NCBI RefSeq assembly: GCF_024763615.1
Contig: NC_077222.1
Coordinates: forward strand, 44,578,001 to 44,642,000
DNA: 64,000 bases
From: Phlebotomus papatasi
Lineage: Eukaryota; Arthropoda; Insecta; Diptera; Psychodidae
Reading direction: 5' to 3'
Part shown: in pieces, positions 1-10,458 of the stretch
Numbering within the stretch: position 1 is the stretch's first letter
Layout of the letters: each line of letters begins with the position of its first letter
Notes under the pieces: model-generated
What the model saw: the letters and a program-made list of their open reading frames with translations, nothing else
Databases searched by the model: none
Told to the model about the DNA's origin: nothing
Position numbers and translations under genes: made by a program

Positions 1-228
1 CTGAAAAAGCCTCTTAATCCTGACTACATTGGTGTGGTTCACGAAATCGAAAACTCCACAACACAGATGTTGATAGACTCTTTAGGATACTTATGGTTCC
101 AATCTAGTTCCACTCCCGTTCTATTTGCGACTGATACACCCTTGGATCTTACTCAAGTCACTGCCAGGTTTTTCCGTGTAAGAGTGGCTGAAGCAATCCG
201 CGGCACAGTTTGTGAAAACAGGGATTAA
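1..228 (+). CDS. Yellow/MRJP family protein, 3' end only (partial)
   Basis: The window opens inside the last exon of a yellow/MRJP gene. The open frame runs from base 1 to a TAA at 226-228 (75 residues). It contains the family's C-terminal hallmarks: KPLNPD-IGVV, then GYLWFQSS, then the closing EAIRGTVCEN. The closest neighbour is gene A, which shares LWFQSS and the spacing of IPLD/TPLD to the closing motif, so this is probably a third A-like paralogue whose 5' part lies outside the window. Like genes A-C it has no intron before the GYLWF block, unlike genes D-F. AATAAA-like signals follow at about 346-365. Yellow proteins are secreted six-bladed beta-propellers; the ligand of this one cannot be told from the fragment. 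Confidence 0.9.
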   Translation: MKKPLNPDYIGVVHEIENSTTQMLIDSLGYLWFQSSSTPVLFATDTPLDLTQVTARFFRVRVAEAIRGTVCENRD

Positions 229-1103
229 AATCATGTTTTGTAATTTTTTTGGCAATGAATGGGTATAGAATTCTCCGTAAAATAAGCATATACGACATTC
301 AACAACTCACATCAGGAATTGGTCTGTTTATAAATATTAAATTTTGAAATAAACAATAAATAAAGAATCTAAGAAAAAAATATCATTAGTTTAATGGTTT
401 TTTTTTCTTTTTTTCTACCTTGCTGCTTTATTTATTATTCTGGGATTACGTTAGTTAAAAATACTAAAAACAGCTTATTTTCTCTACATTTTTTCAGTGT
501 AATAAAAAACTATGTTTAATTCAAACATTTAGGCATATATCGACGGCTCCATCACTATTCTAAGACACCTTAGAATTACATTACTCCGAGGGATATGTTA
601 TTCCTGGGATTGAGATCTACAACTGGTGAAAATTTGGTGGTCATCTGACGTTCGGGTAACGAAATATTCAACTTTTTCGAAAAAAAAACTACACGGGCAG
701 CAGAATATCGCCAACGTCAAAAGGGTTTTCCTGAAAAGTTGTCATTCTGAAATAGAATAGTATGGAATGGAACCATCGATATGAAATACAACATTTTAAC
801 TATATTTACTGAAATTTTAGTTTTGAGAATTTTAAAAATTGAGAAATGTTACTTTTCAGTGGACAAGATTACTCAGAGTAGATTCATTTGAAGTCGAAAA
901 ACCAAATATTTTGTGTTGGCTGATGAATTAAACTCGTACCTAAGCGGTGGATTTTTTATGGCTCCGATTACAACATTTTTGCAAGATAAAACATGCCCTA
1001 ATACGCTAAAAATGATAATTTTGTATTTAAAAATTTCCCTAAAAACAACATTTTATTTTTGTTGTCTACCGTTTCTGTACGAGCTTATCGTCTAAACAGA
1101 ATA
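229..1103. other. Intergenic, with an old decayed repeat at about 845-1103
   Basis: No coding exon was recognised. The stretch from about 845 (GTGGACAAGATTACTCAGAG) to 1103 matches, in diverged form, 60850-61110 in the phosphate-carrier intron. Both carry a GTCTACCGTTT motif and an 'ACTCGTAC..AA.CGG' motif. It looks like an old interspersed repeat into which the element at 1104 was inserted. Confidence 0.4.
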
Positions 1104-2916
1104 TTAGGTGAGATTCTTAACAATCTCACCTACTATAATCCTAACAAAATTTCATGTCGTCCGATCGACCTCAAATTTGGCCAAAACGTGTTTCAGCACT
1201 TCCTGATCACGAATATATATGTGGCTAATTTACGTTCCCGGCCGGCCGGCCGCTCTTTGGAGCTTAATAGCTCCTAAACTAAAAAAGATATCGACTTGCG
1301 GTTTTCGGCAAAGGTTATATATCGGGTGAAAATTGCAACTTGGTGCATAGACCCCCCACCCCCCACCCCTCCTTCCGCCATTTTGAAGACCCCCCTTTTT
1401 TTGTTTTCTCAATAGCTCCGCCCCTATGGCATCGAGCGGGCTCAAATTTTAGTATGTTATAGCTGGGCCTTAGAGCTTTCCATCAATACCAAACTTAAGG
1501 TCCCCTGACCCCCCAGACCCGAGCTATAAGGGTCCAAAAAAAATTTCTTAAAATGGCCATAACTCCGGTTCTAATTGTCAGAATTTAAAAAGTGAGGGCT
1601 TTTTGGAAAGCTCTCGTGAAATGCCACTTCCCCTTCTAACATCGCAAGTTCATAAAACCACCGCTAGGGGCGCTATTATTAAAAAGAAAATTTTTAAATC
1701 TTATAAGTTAAATAACTCAAAAATTCCATTGTGCATCGGGCTGAAATTTTAGTATGTTGTAGCCGTTGATTATACCTATCAAACAAAAAAAACCTTAAGT
1801 CGATCCATAACCCCTGACCCGAGCTATAAGGGGTCAAAGTTCGAACATTGACCGGCCTCTATCTCCGGTTCTAACTAACATATCGACCTAAATTTTACCT
1901 TTTTGGTTTCGTCTCGAAGAGCACTTTCAGATGGAAGTTCAAAAAGTCACCACAGGTGGCGCTGTGATAGCGTCAAAATTCATCGAAATTCAAAGTCACT
2001 TTTCTCAAAAACGGCATTGTGCAAGTTAATGAAATTTTAGTATGTTGTAGTCCAGTCTAGGACGTTTCCAAAATGGTGCGTATGTGCGCTGTGGTTTCAA
2101 TAGAACCGGAGATATGAGGGGTCAAATTTCACGAAATTCAAAAAATCATATCTCCGGTTCTATGTGACCGATTTTGATGAATGAGGGCTTATACGAAAGA
2201 TCTCACCAAATGCTACAACTTTCTAGAATATTTGAACTTCGTGGGACCAACACCAGGGGCGCCACAGTCGAAAAACCAATTTCAATATCACCTAACCTCA
2301 ATTATCTCGACTGTCGCTGAACCGATTTTGATGATTACTTCAACATAATTGTAGAGCACATTTGTCTCTACATTTCGTCCATACATCATTTTCCGCTCAG
2401 ACTACGCTATCACTCCGATTTTGCCATTTAAGTGTGAAAAAATTGATTCTTCCAATAATAACGCTTTGAAATCACTCAGATGCCAATTTGACTGCCTCTA
2501 CTCCACCGAGACACTTAAAATAGGGGTTTAAATGGAAAGTCCCGCAAAATACAACAATTCTTTGATTTAGTTGAAGTTCAACAAATGAACACTTGGGGCA
2601 CTCTGGATGAAAAAACGAGTTAAGAAACAAAAAACCTCGCTTATCTTGGCTTCTGAGTAATCGATGAGTTCAAGTTCTACGGCAAAATTATAGAGAACAT
2701 TCTGGTCTACATTTCACCCATATAACACTTTTCTGTCAGTTCATCCAAATCCTTGACATTTTGGTTCAAATACAAAACTTGTATAATTTCACGAATTTGA
2801 TTCAAGATAACTGAATGGCGTCTCCCTACTTCAGCATCAAATCGAATTTGCATGCACTCCGAGTTAGCTCACGTTAAGAATCTCACCTACATAAGCCGGT
2901 TAGGATTATCTGTCCC
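1104..2916 (-). mobile_element. HINE/Helentron-like element, copy 1 (full length)
   Basis: This is a full-length copy of the window's dominant repeat, lying reversed: its palindromic end is on the left. The left end is TTAGGTGAGATT-CTTAAC-AATCTCACCT, a 10-bp stem, followed by ATAATCCTAAC. The right end carries GTTAGGATTAT and finishes CTGTCCC. ATAATCCTAAC/GTTAGGATTAT form an 11-bp subterminal inverted repeat. A short GGCC run occurs near 1240-1253. Read in its own orientation it starts GGGACAG and ends CTAA, with A before and T after it. Subterminal repeats, a terminal palindrome, a core microsatellite and A/T insertion without target duplication are known traits of Helitron/Helentron non-autonomous elements. 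Class membership is inferred, as no Rep/helicase is encoded. Confidence 0.7.
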
Positions 2917-4066
2917 TTTACTCTGCGTGAGTAATCTTGGACACTGCAAAGTAAGTCAAAAATGACACCCAAAAATTAGAGTCCAAGGACTGAGTCTTTA
3001 AGATTTTTAATAGAAAATTTATAAAAGTATAGTTGAAATATTGTACTTTTAAATTCTTAAGAGCTTGAATTAAATATGTAATTTATTGCGTTCAAAACAG
3101 GGATGGCAAAGCGTCCGAGGCTTTGCGAGCTGCTCGAATTCACGAGGAAGACCTCTGCCGTCGAATTAATCGATTTAATTAATGTTGAATTAAATTTGTC
3201 TATAAATCACCACATACCATCTTGAAGTTAAAAATTGTTCAAGAAGAGAGTTTCAAAATATCTTTAACCTTTTAATTAATTGGCCATCTTGAATAATTCA
3301 AGATGGCTATTTTTCCGGAGATAGGTGTCAAAGAACGAAATGTTCAGCTGGACTACCTCCAAAACATTTCCAAAAATGAACGAAATCGCCAGGGCCAATT
3401 TTTTGCAAAGTTAAAAAAAACCTCATTTTTTACATATTTTTGGGGGGTAGAGGAGAGAGGGAAAAATAAAGAGGTTACGTTTGAGATAATGTTATTTGAG
3501 GAGGGGTGATCGAAGACTGGAAGTTGATATCTCTTACCGTTTGGCAGCCAGGATGGAGAAAAGTTAAAAAAAAAACACGATTGTCAAAACTGCTCTCTTT
3601 TGGAGTTCGAGCAGTTAAAATAGTTAAAGATATGCATATACATATACATACATATAGTTAAAGATATGTTTTTCAGTCTTTTTGACCTAACCCCTTAAAA
3701 ATATATAACTGCTCTCTCTTTGATTTCTATGCAGTAAAATGACAAAGTCCAGTTTTACTAATCAAATATATATTAAATTTAGCGAATATTGATAAATCAA
3801 TTTATCAAATTTTCTTGTTTCGTTAAATTCTGAACAATGAGAAATTTTCTTTCACATTTGTCTTTAAAACGAATTAAAAAGCAATCATGGAAAAAATTAG
3901 CATATTGCTGAGTATATCTAAAAACTAGATATTGGTGATGTTTGAATATTGGTAAAAAAAAAAAATAGATCGGGTTGGAGTGGAGGTGCTGGAAAATTTA
4001 TTGAACGGACTTCCAATCAATATTGTTTTATATTCCTGTAAAACAGGATTAGTCTATCAAATCCAG
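2917..4066. other. Intergenic; start of duplicated segment at 3161
   Basis: No gene was recognised. The stretch contains a perfect short palindrome around 3282-3308 (GGCCATCTTGAA..TTCAAGATGGC). From 3161 onward it is nearly identical to 14005 onward. The short open frame at 3303 is not conserved as protein: the duplicate carries indels in it. Confidence 0.6.
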
Positions 4067-4074
4067 TATAAAAG
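4067..4074 (+). promoter_or_regulatory. TATA box of gene A copy 1
   Basis: TATAAAAG lies 70 bp before the chosen ATG (4144). The same octamer at the same distance precedes the duplicate gene (14919), and TATAAAAG also precedes genes B and F. Confidence 0.75.
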
Positions 4075-4143
4075 ACAATCTTGAACGCAAAGAGAGTGTC
4101 ATTTTTAGTTTGTTCTTACTTGAGCAGTGTAGTGTGTTTAAGG

Positions 4144-5732
4144 ATGAAGATCACTTTAGGAATAGGACTTTGTGTTCTTGCTTTGCAAGTTACTGGCCAA
4201 TTTTATTATAAGAATGGACACCATGTAGACGAAGTGTATAAGTGGACCAAAGTTGAATATGAATATTTACCAAAACTAGGTAATGTATCTTAAACATTGT
4301 AAAAGTCTCTAAAAAATTTTAATAGAGAATCATTGACACAAAGGCATAATAATAAATGCTTTTCTTTTAATTTAACATATTATACCTAATTTCAATGGCC
4401 TTATATTTTTTTATTTTTTTGTAATTTGTTTCTATAGAAAATTCATACATTGGACCCTATCGGTATTACATACCGGAAAACAACAATATTGCTAGTCTTG
4501 GATATCATCCAGCTAGTGGATTGATGATAGTGAGCATTTTTCGCATGAGACCTGGAGTTCCTACTAATTTGGGAGCTTTTTGTGTTGGTGATTATGAATT
4601 AGGATCAAGTCCAAGAATCTGGGGATTTCCGAATTACGAAATAAATGACCTGCAACCATCTGATTTCTCCATACCAACTGAAGAAGAGAGAGGAGTAGGA
4701 GTGTGGAACAAACCAGGAGATCGCAGTCCATCAGTGGGATATTACTATAATAACCCTTATAATAGATTCTCAAGCATAAGGCCTTTGTCAATTTATGGAA
4801 GGCCATTAGAAAGAATTGTGTCGACATTCCACATTACGGTTGACGAAAGATGTAATAGAGTATTCTTCATGGATAATGGACAAGTACAATATTATAAAAA
4901 TGCAACCTATTCTATTCAGAAACCAGCTCTTTGGGTAATTGATTTGCCAGCAAACGGATGTCAAACTCGTAATTTTCCTATTCTCAGACGTACGGTCTTA
5001 CCTGATCACATAGCTGCGCGAGCTTCTAATGGATTTGTTCAAGTTACTTTGGATTATCAGTCGGACAATTCATGTGAAGATCTCTTTGTTTACATTACAA
5101 ACACTTTTTACAATTTCATGGTGGTTTATGACTATAAGAACGATGATTTTTGGACATTTGACCATCAAACTTTCCAACCAGTTATCTCAGAATCATATTT
5201 TGTGTTTGATAATTATTTTAATTACAACGCAAATTTGGGGTTGTTTTCAGTTGCTCTAGGATTTCCCGATACTAATGGGGACCGTACAGCTTTCTACACC
5301 AAGATAGCAGGTACAGCTCAATACTCTGTTTCCACGAGAGTACTCAAGAACAAGGCAAATTCCTATATTAGCTTTAATTCAGATGATTTTAGTATCATGG
5401 GATACCTAGGATGTAATCACCAACCTGTAAAAACTGCCATTGATTATTCCTATGGAGTGATGTTTTATACACAACTCCAATCGAATCAAATTCTCTGCTG
5501 GAATATTAACAAGCCTCTTAATCCAGATAACATTGGTGTTGTTCATGAATTTGAAAAGTTTACCTTACCTATTCAAATATTTGTAGATTCTGCAGGATAC
5601 TTGTGGTTCCAATCTAGCTATACTCCAATCATATATGCATCAGATATACCTTTAGATCCATATCAAGTGTCTACCAGAGTTTTCCGCATTAGAGTTGATG
5701 AAGCAATTCGAGGAACCGTGTGTGAAAATTAA
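4144..5732 (+). CDS. Yellow/MRJP family secreted protein, gene A copy 1
   Basis: Exons are 4144-4279 and 4438-5732, a 476-residue product. The intron is GT-AG, phase 1, and splits a Glu codon (LPKL-ENSY). The ATG at 4144 gives a clean signal peptide (MKITLGIGLCVLALQ..) and sits 70 bp after a TATA box. A longer frame upstream would start on a non-ATG codon and run through the promoter. Family motifs appear in order: VDEVYKW near the N-terminus, IGPYRYYIPENN, LGYHPASG, RPGVPTNLGAFC, VDERCNRVFFMDNG, VTLDYQSD-SCEDLFVYITN, DYKNDDFW, DRTAFYTKIAGTAQYSVST, LNPDNIGVV and IRGTVCEN. Yellow-family members act outside the cell in pigmentation or as carriers of small ligands; no specific role can be assigned. 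It differs from copy 2 by only a few residues, for example FRM/FRL, GFV/GFA and FTL/FTV. Confidence 0.92.
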
Positions 5733-6684
5733 GAAAAAAAAAATTACAAATATGAAAATAATCTATTATATTAAACGAAAGGATGATGAAAACCGTAAAT
5801 CTTTGCATAAGTGTAGTAATTACTAACACAGAGGGCCTTTTTAATGTAAAAATAACTAAATAAAAATCTTTATACTTCTTAATAAAATTTTAAAAAGATA
5901 TGAGGGTTTAGTGTTGAGGACATATCAATAAAGAGCTTTTATAAATGGAAAGGATTTCTTTTCATTTGGGGAAAAATTCTTTCCTTGGTATCACAAGTAA
6001 GTTCAAAAAAGTTTATCAGAATTACAGGTTTTTCATAATTCGGCGTGTGGATGCAGAATATTTTCCAAAAATAAGAGTGTAAATGGAATGGTTTTTGTAT
6101 TATGTAACTCTTCTTAACTTTGACGATTAACATGTGACTTCTTTGTTTTCACCTTGGTCTTAGTGGTCAATTTGTTATTTGAAAATAAAATCAGACAAAG
6201 TAGATATTAATTTGTTAATTTGACTTTTATGTGTCTGGTTCGAATTGTCATAAAGTTTTTTTTTATAAGTATCTTTGGTTTCTTTTTGGTCAAACTCTAA
6301 ATAAAACACGCATATTTTAAAAGAAAAAATGATGGTCAAAAAATAGAGGGGTTGTTTCGTTTATCGGTGTCCCCCGGTATTATTTTTGTTATTGATTTAA
6401 TGATTTAGAGTTGTAGAATAATATAGATGTAGGCGTTTATTGGGTTGAAGTTTAAAAACAAATTATAAAATTTTGTATCATGTAAGTCCACAAAGTTTCA
6501 GTAACTTCAAAACCAACATTAGGCTTAATAATAATAATAATAATAATAAAAAAACAATATGTCGAGGCTCAGATACTATATAGATTTTCACCTAAAATAG
6601 CATATGTTGGGGACACAATTTCTGAATCCGAATTAAGAATTCTGCTGATTCTGCTAGTTCTTTTCGCCACCCGCGTTTTATAAG
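5733..6684. other. Intergenic between genes A and B, copy 1
   Basis: A polyadenylation-type AATAAA lies near 5859, and a short (AAT)n run at about 6528-6550. No other gene was seen. It matches 16585-17535 in the second copy. Confidence 0.6.
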
Positions 6685-7620
6685 CCAGTGATAAGCCTAG
6701 ATCAGCTTATAGAGGTGTGATTCCTTCGTTGCAAATTTGGATTGTGGCAAACTTTAGCGATATTTATACATAAATAATGCATCTTTCGTTTAAATTTTAT
6801 GTAACTTATTATCGCTATTAATAAGGAAAATTGGATGAGAAATGTATAAAAGTACCTGAGAATCTTTAAAGTAGATTATCTCGGAAACTATGATAGATAG
6901 AGGCCTCAAACTTTACGTCCATTTAGGGCATCTTTCAGGCTTGATATGTGCAAAATTTCACTAGAAAATGAAAAGAACTGGATGAGAAATGCATAAAAGT
7001 GTCTGAAAATCTTTAAAGTCGATTATCTCGGAAACTATGAGAGATAGAGGCCCCAAACTTTACGTCCATTTAGAGCCTCTTTCTGGCTTGATATGTGCAA
7101 AATTTCACTTGAAATTGAAAAAATAGGAATGTATAAAAGTGTCTGAAAATCGCCCCGCGAAAATCAGCGAAACAATTCGTGCCCAGCGAAAATTCGCGAA
7201 AAAATACGCAAACCGCGAAAATCCGCGAAAAATTAATTTTTTTTTTTAAATTGGTCTAAATTTTCTGGGCTACAACATAAACATAAAAAATTCAAAATCG
7301 CATGCTTAGATTTTGAGATAAACTACAAAACGAGATTTTTAACCGGTTTAGAACCGGTTTTTCAAAAAAACTAATAGCACAGAAATCGTCGTACGCGCGC
7401 GTAGATATATTTAAAAAAAAATTGTGAAGATATCTCTATCCAAACCAGAGATATTGCGTACTACGGACGGCCGGACGGCAGCCGGACCCGAAATTGCCGG
7501 CTTATGATTTTCAGCATCAGGGATGTTCAAAACATATACCCTGTGAATTTCAGCTCGATCGGAGCACTTTGAGAAAATCCGAGGATTACAATAGGTGTGA
7601 TTAGAAGGAATCACACCTAA
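6685..7620 (+). mobile_element. Family-2 Helentron-like repeat, copy 1
   Basis: The right end is a palindrome AGGTGTGATT-AGAAGG-AATCACACCT followed by AA. The left end holds CTTATAGAGGTGTGATTCCTT, a partial inverted counterpart. The interior has two-plus tandem units of about 146 bp (from about 6829), each with 'ATTATCTCGGAAACTATGA', then an array of CGCGAAAA-type motifs (7149-7230) and a CCGG/ACGG microsatellite at about 7466-7484. The end architecture mirrors the 1104/35138 family, including a CGATCGGA block and AGGATTA just before the palindrome. The left boundary is approximate. Confidence 0.6.
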
Positions 7621-7822
7621 AAAAGAAACTATTCAACTATGAAACAGATATCTCTTACAATATTTTTATCGAATTTATATGCAAATTTCTCTAAATTTAT
7701 GGAACAAGTCGCTTTAAGCACCTCATCCCCGATTTTTGTAGGAATTTAATTTAGTATTATGTCTCGATATTTATGTCTCTTATGTACATATACAACAAAA
7801 ATCAAGAAATTCTTGCAGGAAG

Positions 7823-7830
7823 TATAAAAG
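7823..7830 (+). promoter_or_regulatory. TATA box of gene B copy 1
   Basis: TATAAAAG lies 72 bp before the ATG at 7895. The identical site in the duplicate is at 18495. Confidence 0.7.
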
Positions 7831-7894
7831 ATCGCTTTTTAGAAAGAGTTTAAATTAGTTTTTGATCAGCTATGTACCAATAGACACTCGAAAA

Positions 7895-9416
7895 ATGAAA
7901 TCTCTCTTATATAAATTATTTTTATACCTTTGCGTCTTCTGTTTTACCTCAGGAAATAATCATTATTATGTTGAAGAAGTTTACAAGTGGAATAAAATTG
8001 AGTTTGAAAATCTACCAAAATCAGGTAAACAGATTTCACATAATTTTTGTGAATAATTATCCAGTAACTGAGTGCGCAATTGTTTTTAGAAAATTCTTAC
8101 GTGGGGCCCTACAGGTACTATATCCCGGAAAATAATGACGTGATGGGAATGGGGTATCATCCGGGAAGTGGATTAATGCTAATAACTGTTAGTCGACTGA
8201 GACCTGGTATTCCATCATCATTGGCAGCATTCTGTGTTAGTGATTACGAACTAGGATCAAGTCCTAAAATTTGGGGCTTTCCAAATTATGAAATAAATGC
8301 TCTTAAAGAGTTAGATTTTGACGGCGGTCCGGAAGAAAGCAAAGAAAAGCGATACTGGTACAGACCTAACAATAATACACACGAGTATCGATCTTTGGAA
8401 ATCAAATCAGAATTTCACCATGTTTATGAAAAACCAAGTTGGCTTTCTTTGGCAGTTCTCCTTCTCCAGCACCAATAAATCCGAATCATAGCCCTAGACT
8501 CATTTCAGTTTATCATGTAAATGTTGATGAGAAATGTAATAGAGTCTTCTTTATAGATACAGGAATATTGTCGTTTTATGGAACAGAAACATACATCATC
8601 CAAAATCCTGCACTTGTAGAAGTTTCTTTGCCTATAGATGGGTGTGAAACTCGAGAATTTACAGTAACTCGCCGTGCTGAAATTCCAAAACGAATATCTG
8701 AAAAAGTGCCCTTTGGTTTAATGTTCATAACTTTAGACTATCAGTCTAAAAATTCCTGTGATGACCTTTTTATTTACATAACCAATATTTACGCCAATTA
8801 CTTGTTGGTTTATGACTACAAGAATGATGAATTTTGGGCTTTTACTGATCATGAAACATTTTTACCAGTTGCTGCTGAATCACATGCCGTATTTGATCGA
8901 ACGCTAAAATACGAAAATCCTCTTGGAATTATTTCAATAGGTTTAGGGTATTCAGACAAATTTGGAGATCGAACAGCTTTTTACATTACAGGAGCAAGTA
9001 CAGCTCAATTTGCCGTTTCTACAGGAATCCTCAAAAACAGAAGGAAAGCCCCGAGAAATTACAAGGAAGATGATTTCCGGATTATGGGATATCGAGGATG
9101 TGATGGTCAATCTGTTAAGTTAACTGTAGATTACACATATGGGGTAGTTTTTTATGCAGATATGAATTCATACAGAATTAGATGTTGGAATATGAATAAG
9201 CCACTTAATCCGGATAATATTGGTGTGGTGTTTGAGTCCGAAAAACTTTTATACCCACTACAAATCTTTGTTGATTCGAGGGGATATTTGTGGTTTAATA
9301 CTAATCACTTTCCAGTCATTTTTGGACGCTCCCCACTTGATTTAAATGAAGTCAATTCAAGAATTTTCCGAGTAAAAGTTTCTGAAGCCATTCGTGGGAC
9401 AGTTTGTGAAGATTAA
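7895..9416 (+). pseudogene. Yellow/MRJP family gene B copy 1, frameshifted
   Basis: Exons are 7895-8024 and 8090-9416, with the same phase-1 intron as gene A. The product would be collinear with gene B copy 2 (484 residues), but the frame breaks at about 8451-8457. There copy 1 reads GGCAGTTCTCCTTC where copy 2 reads GGTAGTACCTTC, a net +2 bases with two nearby substitutions. The N-terminal frame therefore stops at 8478, and the MRJP C-terminal part (VDEKCNRVFFIDTG to IRGTVCED) continues in another frame. The rest is intact and nearly identical to copy 2, so this is either a very recent pseudogene or allele, or a sequencing/consensus error at the site. The start ATG is the one that gives the signal peptide (MKSLLYKLFLYLCVF..). 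Confidence 0.8.
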
Positions 9417-9879
9417 ATGGGTATCTTAAAATAATTGATTACATATTTTTAAAGCAAGGTAGAGCCTAAATGTTTGAGATGCGGGTAGTTTGACATGCGG
9501 TGGTTTATTCTTTTGATTATTTAAGTAAATGTGACAAGAACACTAATCGAGTTATTTTAATGAAGTCTATACTGGCCTATAGTATACTAAAGCGCTATAC
9601 AATATTTAAAGATAATTTTCTCAGTTTTGGATATAATGTCTTAAAGTCAAAACATAAAAAAGTATTTCAAACATGCTGGCTCTCCTCTTGAAATAATTGT
9701 TTACCTACCTTTCAATATTGTCTATCTATTCAACCTAGAAGAAAATCACAGAAATGTAAATGCATGTCCCCTTTTAACTTTAAAGAAAGCTCCTCTTTAG
9801 ACAGCTTTTCTTCAGCTGCACCAAGTTTCTTGAAGCCCTGAAGGAAGTACTTCGAAAAGGTTTAGAATTAACATTAACT
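9417..9879. other. Intergenic downstream of gene B copy 1
   Basis: No gene was recognised. The TA site at the end of GTTTTGGATATA (9628-9634) is the empty counterpart of the MITE insertion in copy 2 at 20305. Confidence 0.5.
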
Positions 9880-9893
9880 TATTTCTCCACAAA

Positions 9894-10115
9894 GGGGGTC
9901 CGTGGTGCAATTGGTAAGAGCGTTCGGCTCTTGGGCGGTGTGACCCCTGGCTCGACTGTCACAGTTGTGAGTTCGAGTCCCGCCCGGTGCAAATTGTTGA
10001 AGCGTCTGAATGGACATTTTTCACGAAACATTGTAAAACTGAATAATAAACTTGTAAACTGAACAATGTACAAAATGGCAATAAAAGCCCGGTTACATCG
10101 AAATAAATAAAATAA
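9894..10115 (+). mobile_element. tRNA-derived SINE, copy in segment 1
   Basis: The 222-bp element has a tRNA-like head: an A-box-like GTGGTGCAATTGGTAAGAG and a B-box GAGTTCGAGTCCC, about 60 bp apart. A unique body and an AAATAAATAAAATAA tail follow. It is flanked by a perfect 14-bp duplication TATTTCTCCACAAA (9880-9893 and 10116-10129), which is typical of LINE-mobilised SINEs. An intact cloverleaf with a functional acceptor stem is not apparent, so it is called a SINE rather than a tRNA gene. Confidence 0.8.
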
Positions 10116-10458
10116 TATTTCTCCACAAATCTTCAATTTTATTTTCTACTTGTAGATAATTGCAGACTCTGAAAGCATTTTTTTTTCAAGATTTATTATA
10201 TCGTTTAAATTCGTAATTAATAATTTTAATTGCCAAGTGCTGGCATCATCACGAAATTAAAACAGTTCCGGACATTAAAGCTGCTGTTATCACTAGCATC
10301 CATTGAAGAATCGAGATCTACACAAGAAAATTATGTTCAGTAACAAAAGGAAATTTATTAGGTATTCGAGCTAAATACCTGAATAACCCAGAGGATAGAA
10401 ACTGGAATGTAAATTGCAAGTGAGTAGCCGTAAATGCAAAGCAATGCTAAAAGTCCTG

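Noticed and set aside
9898..9990. A functional tRNA gene
   Set aside because: A- and B-box-like motifs are present, but it lies in a longer repeat with an A-rich tail and a 14-bp target duplication, so it is a tRNA-derived SINE.
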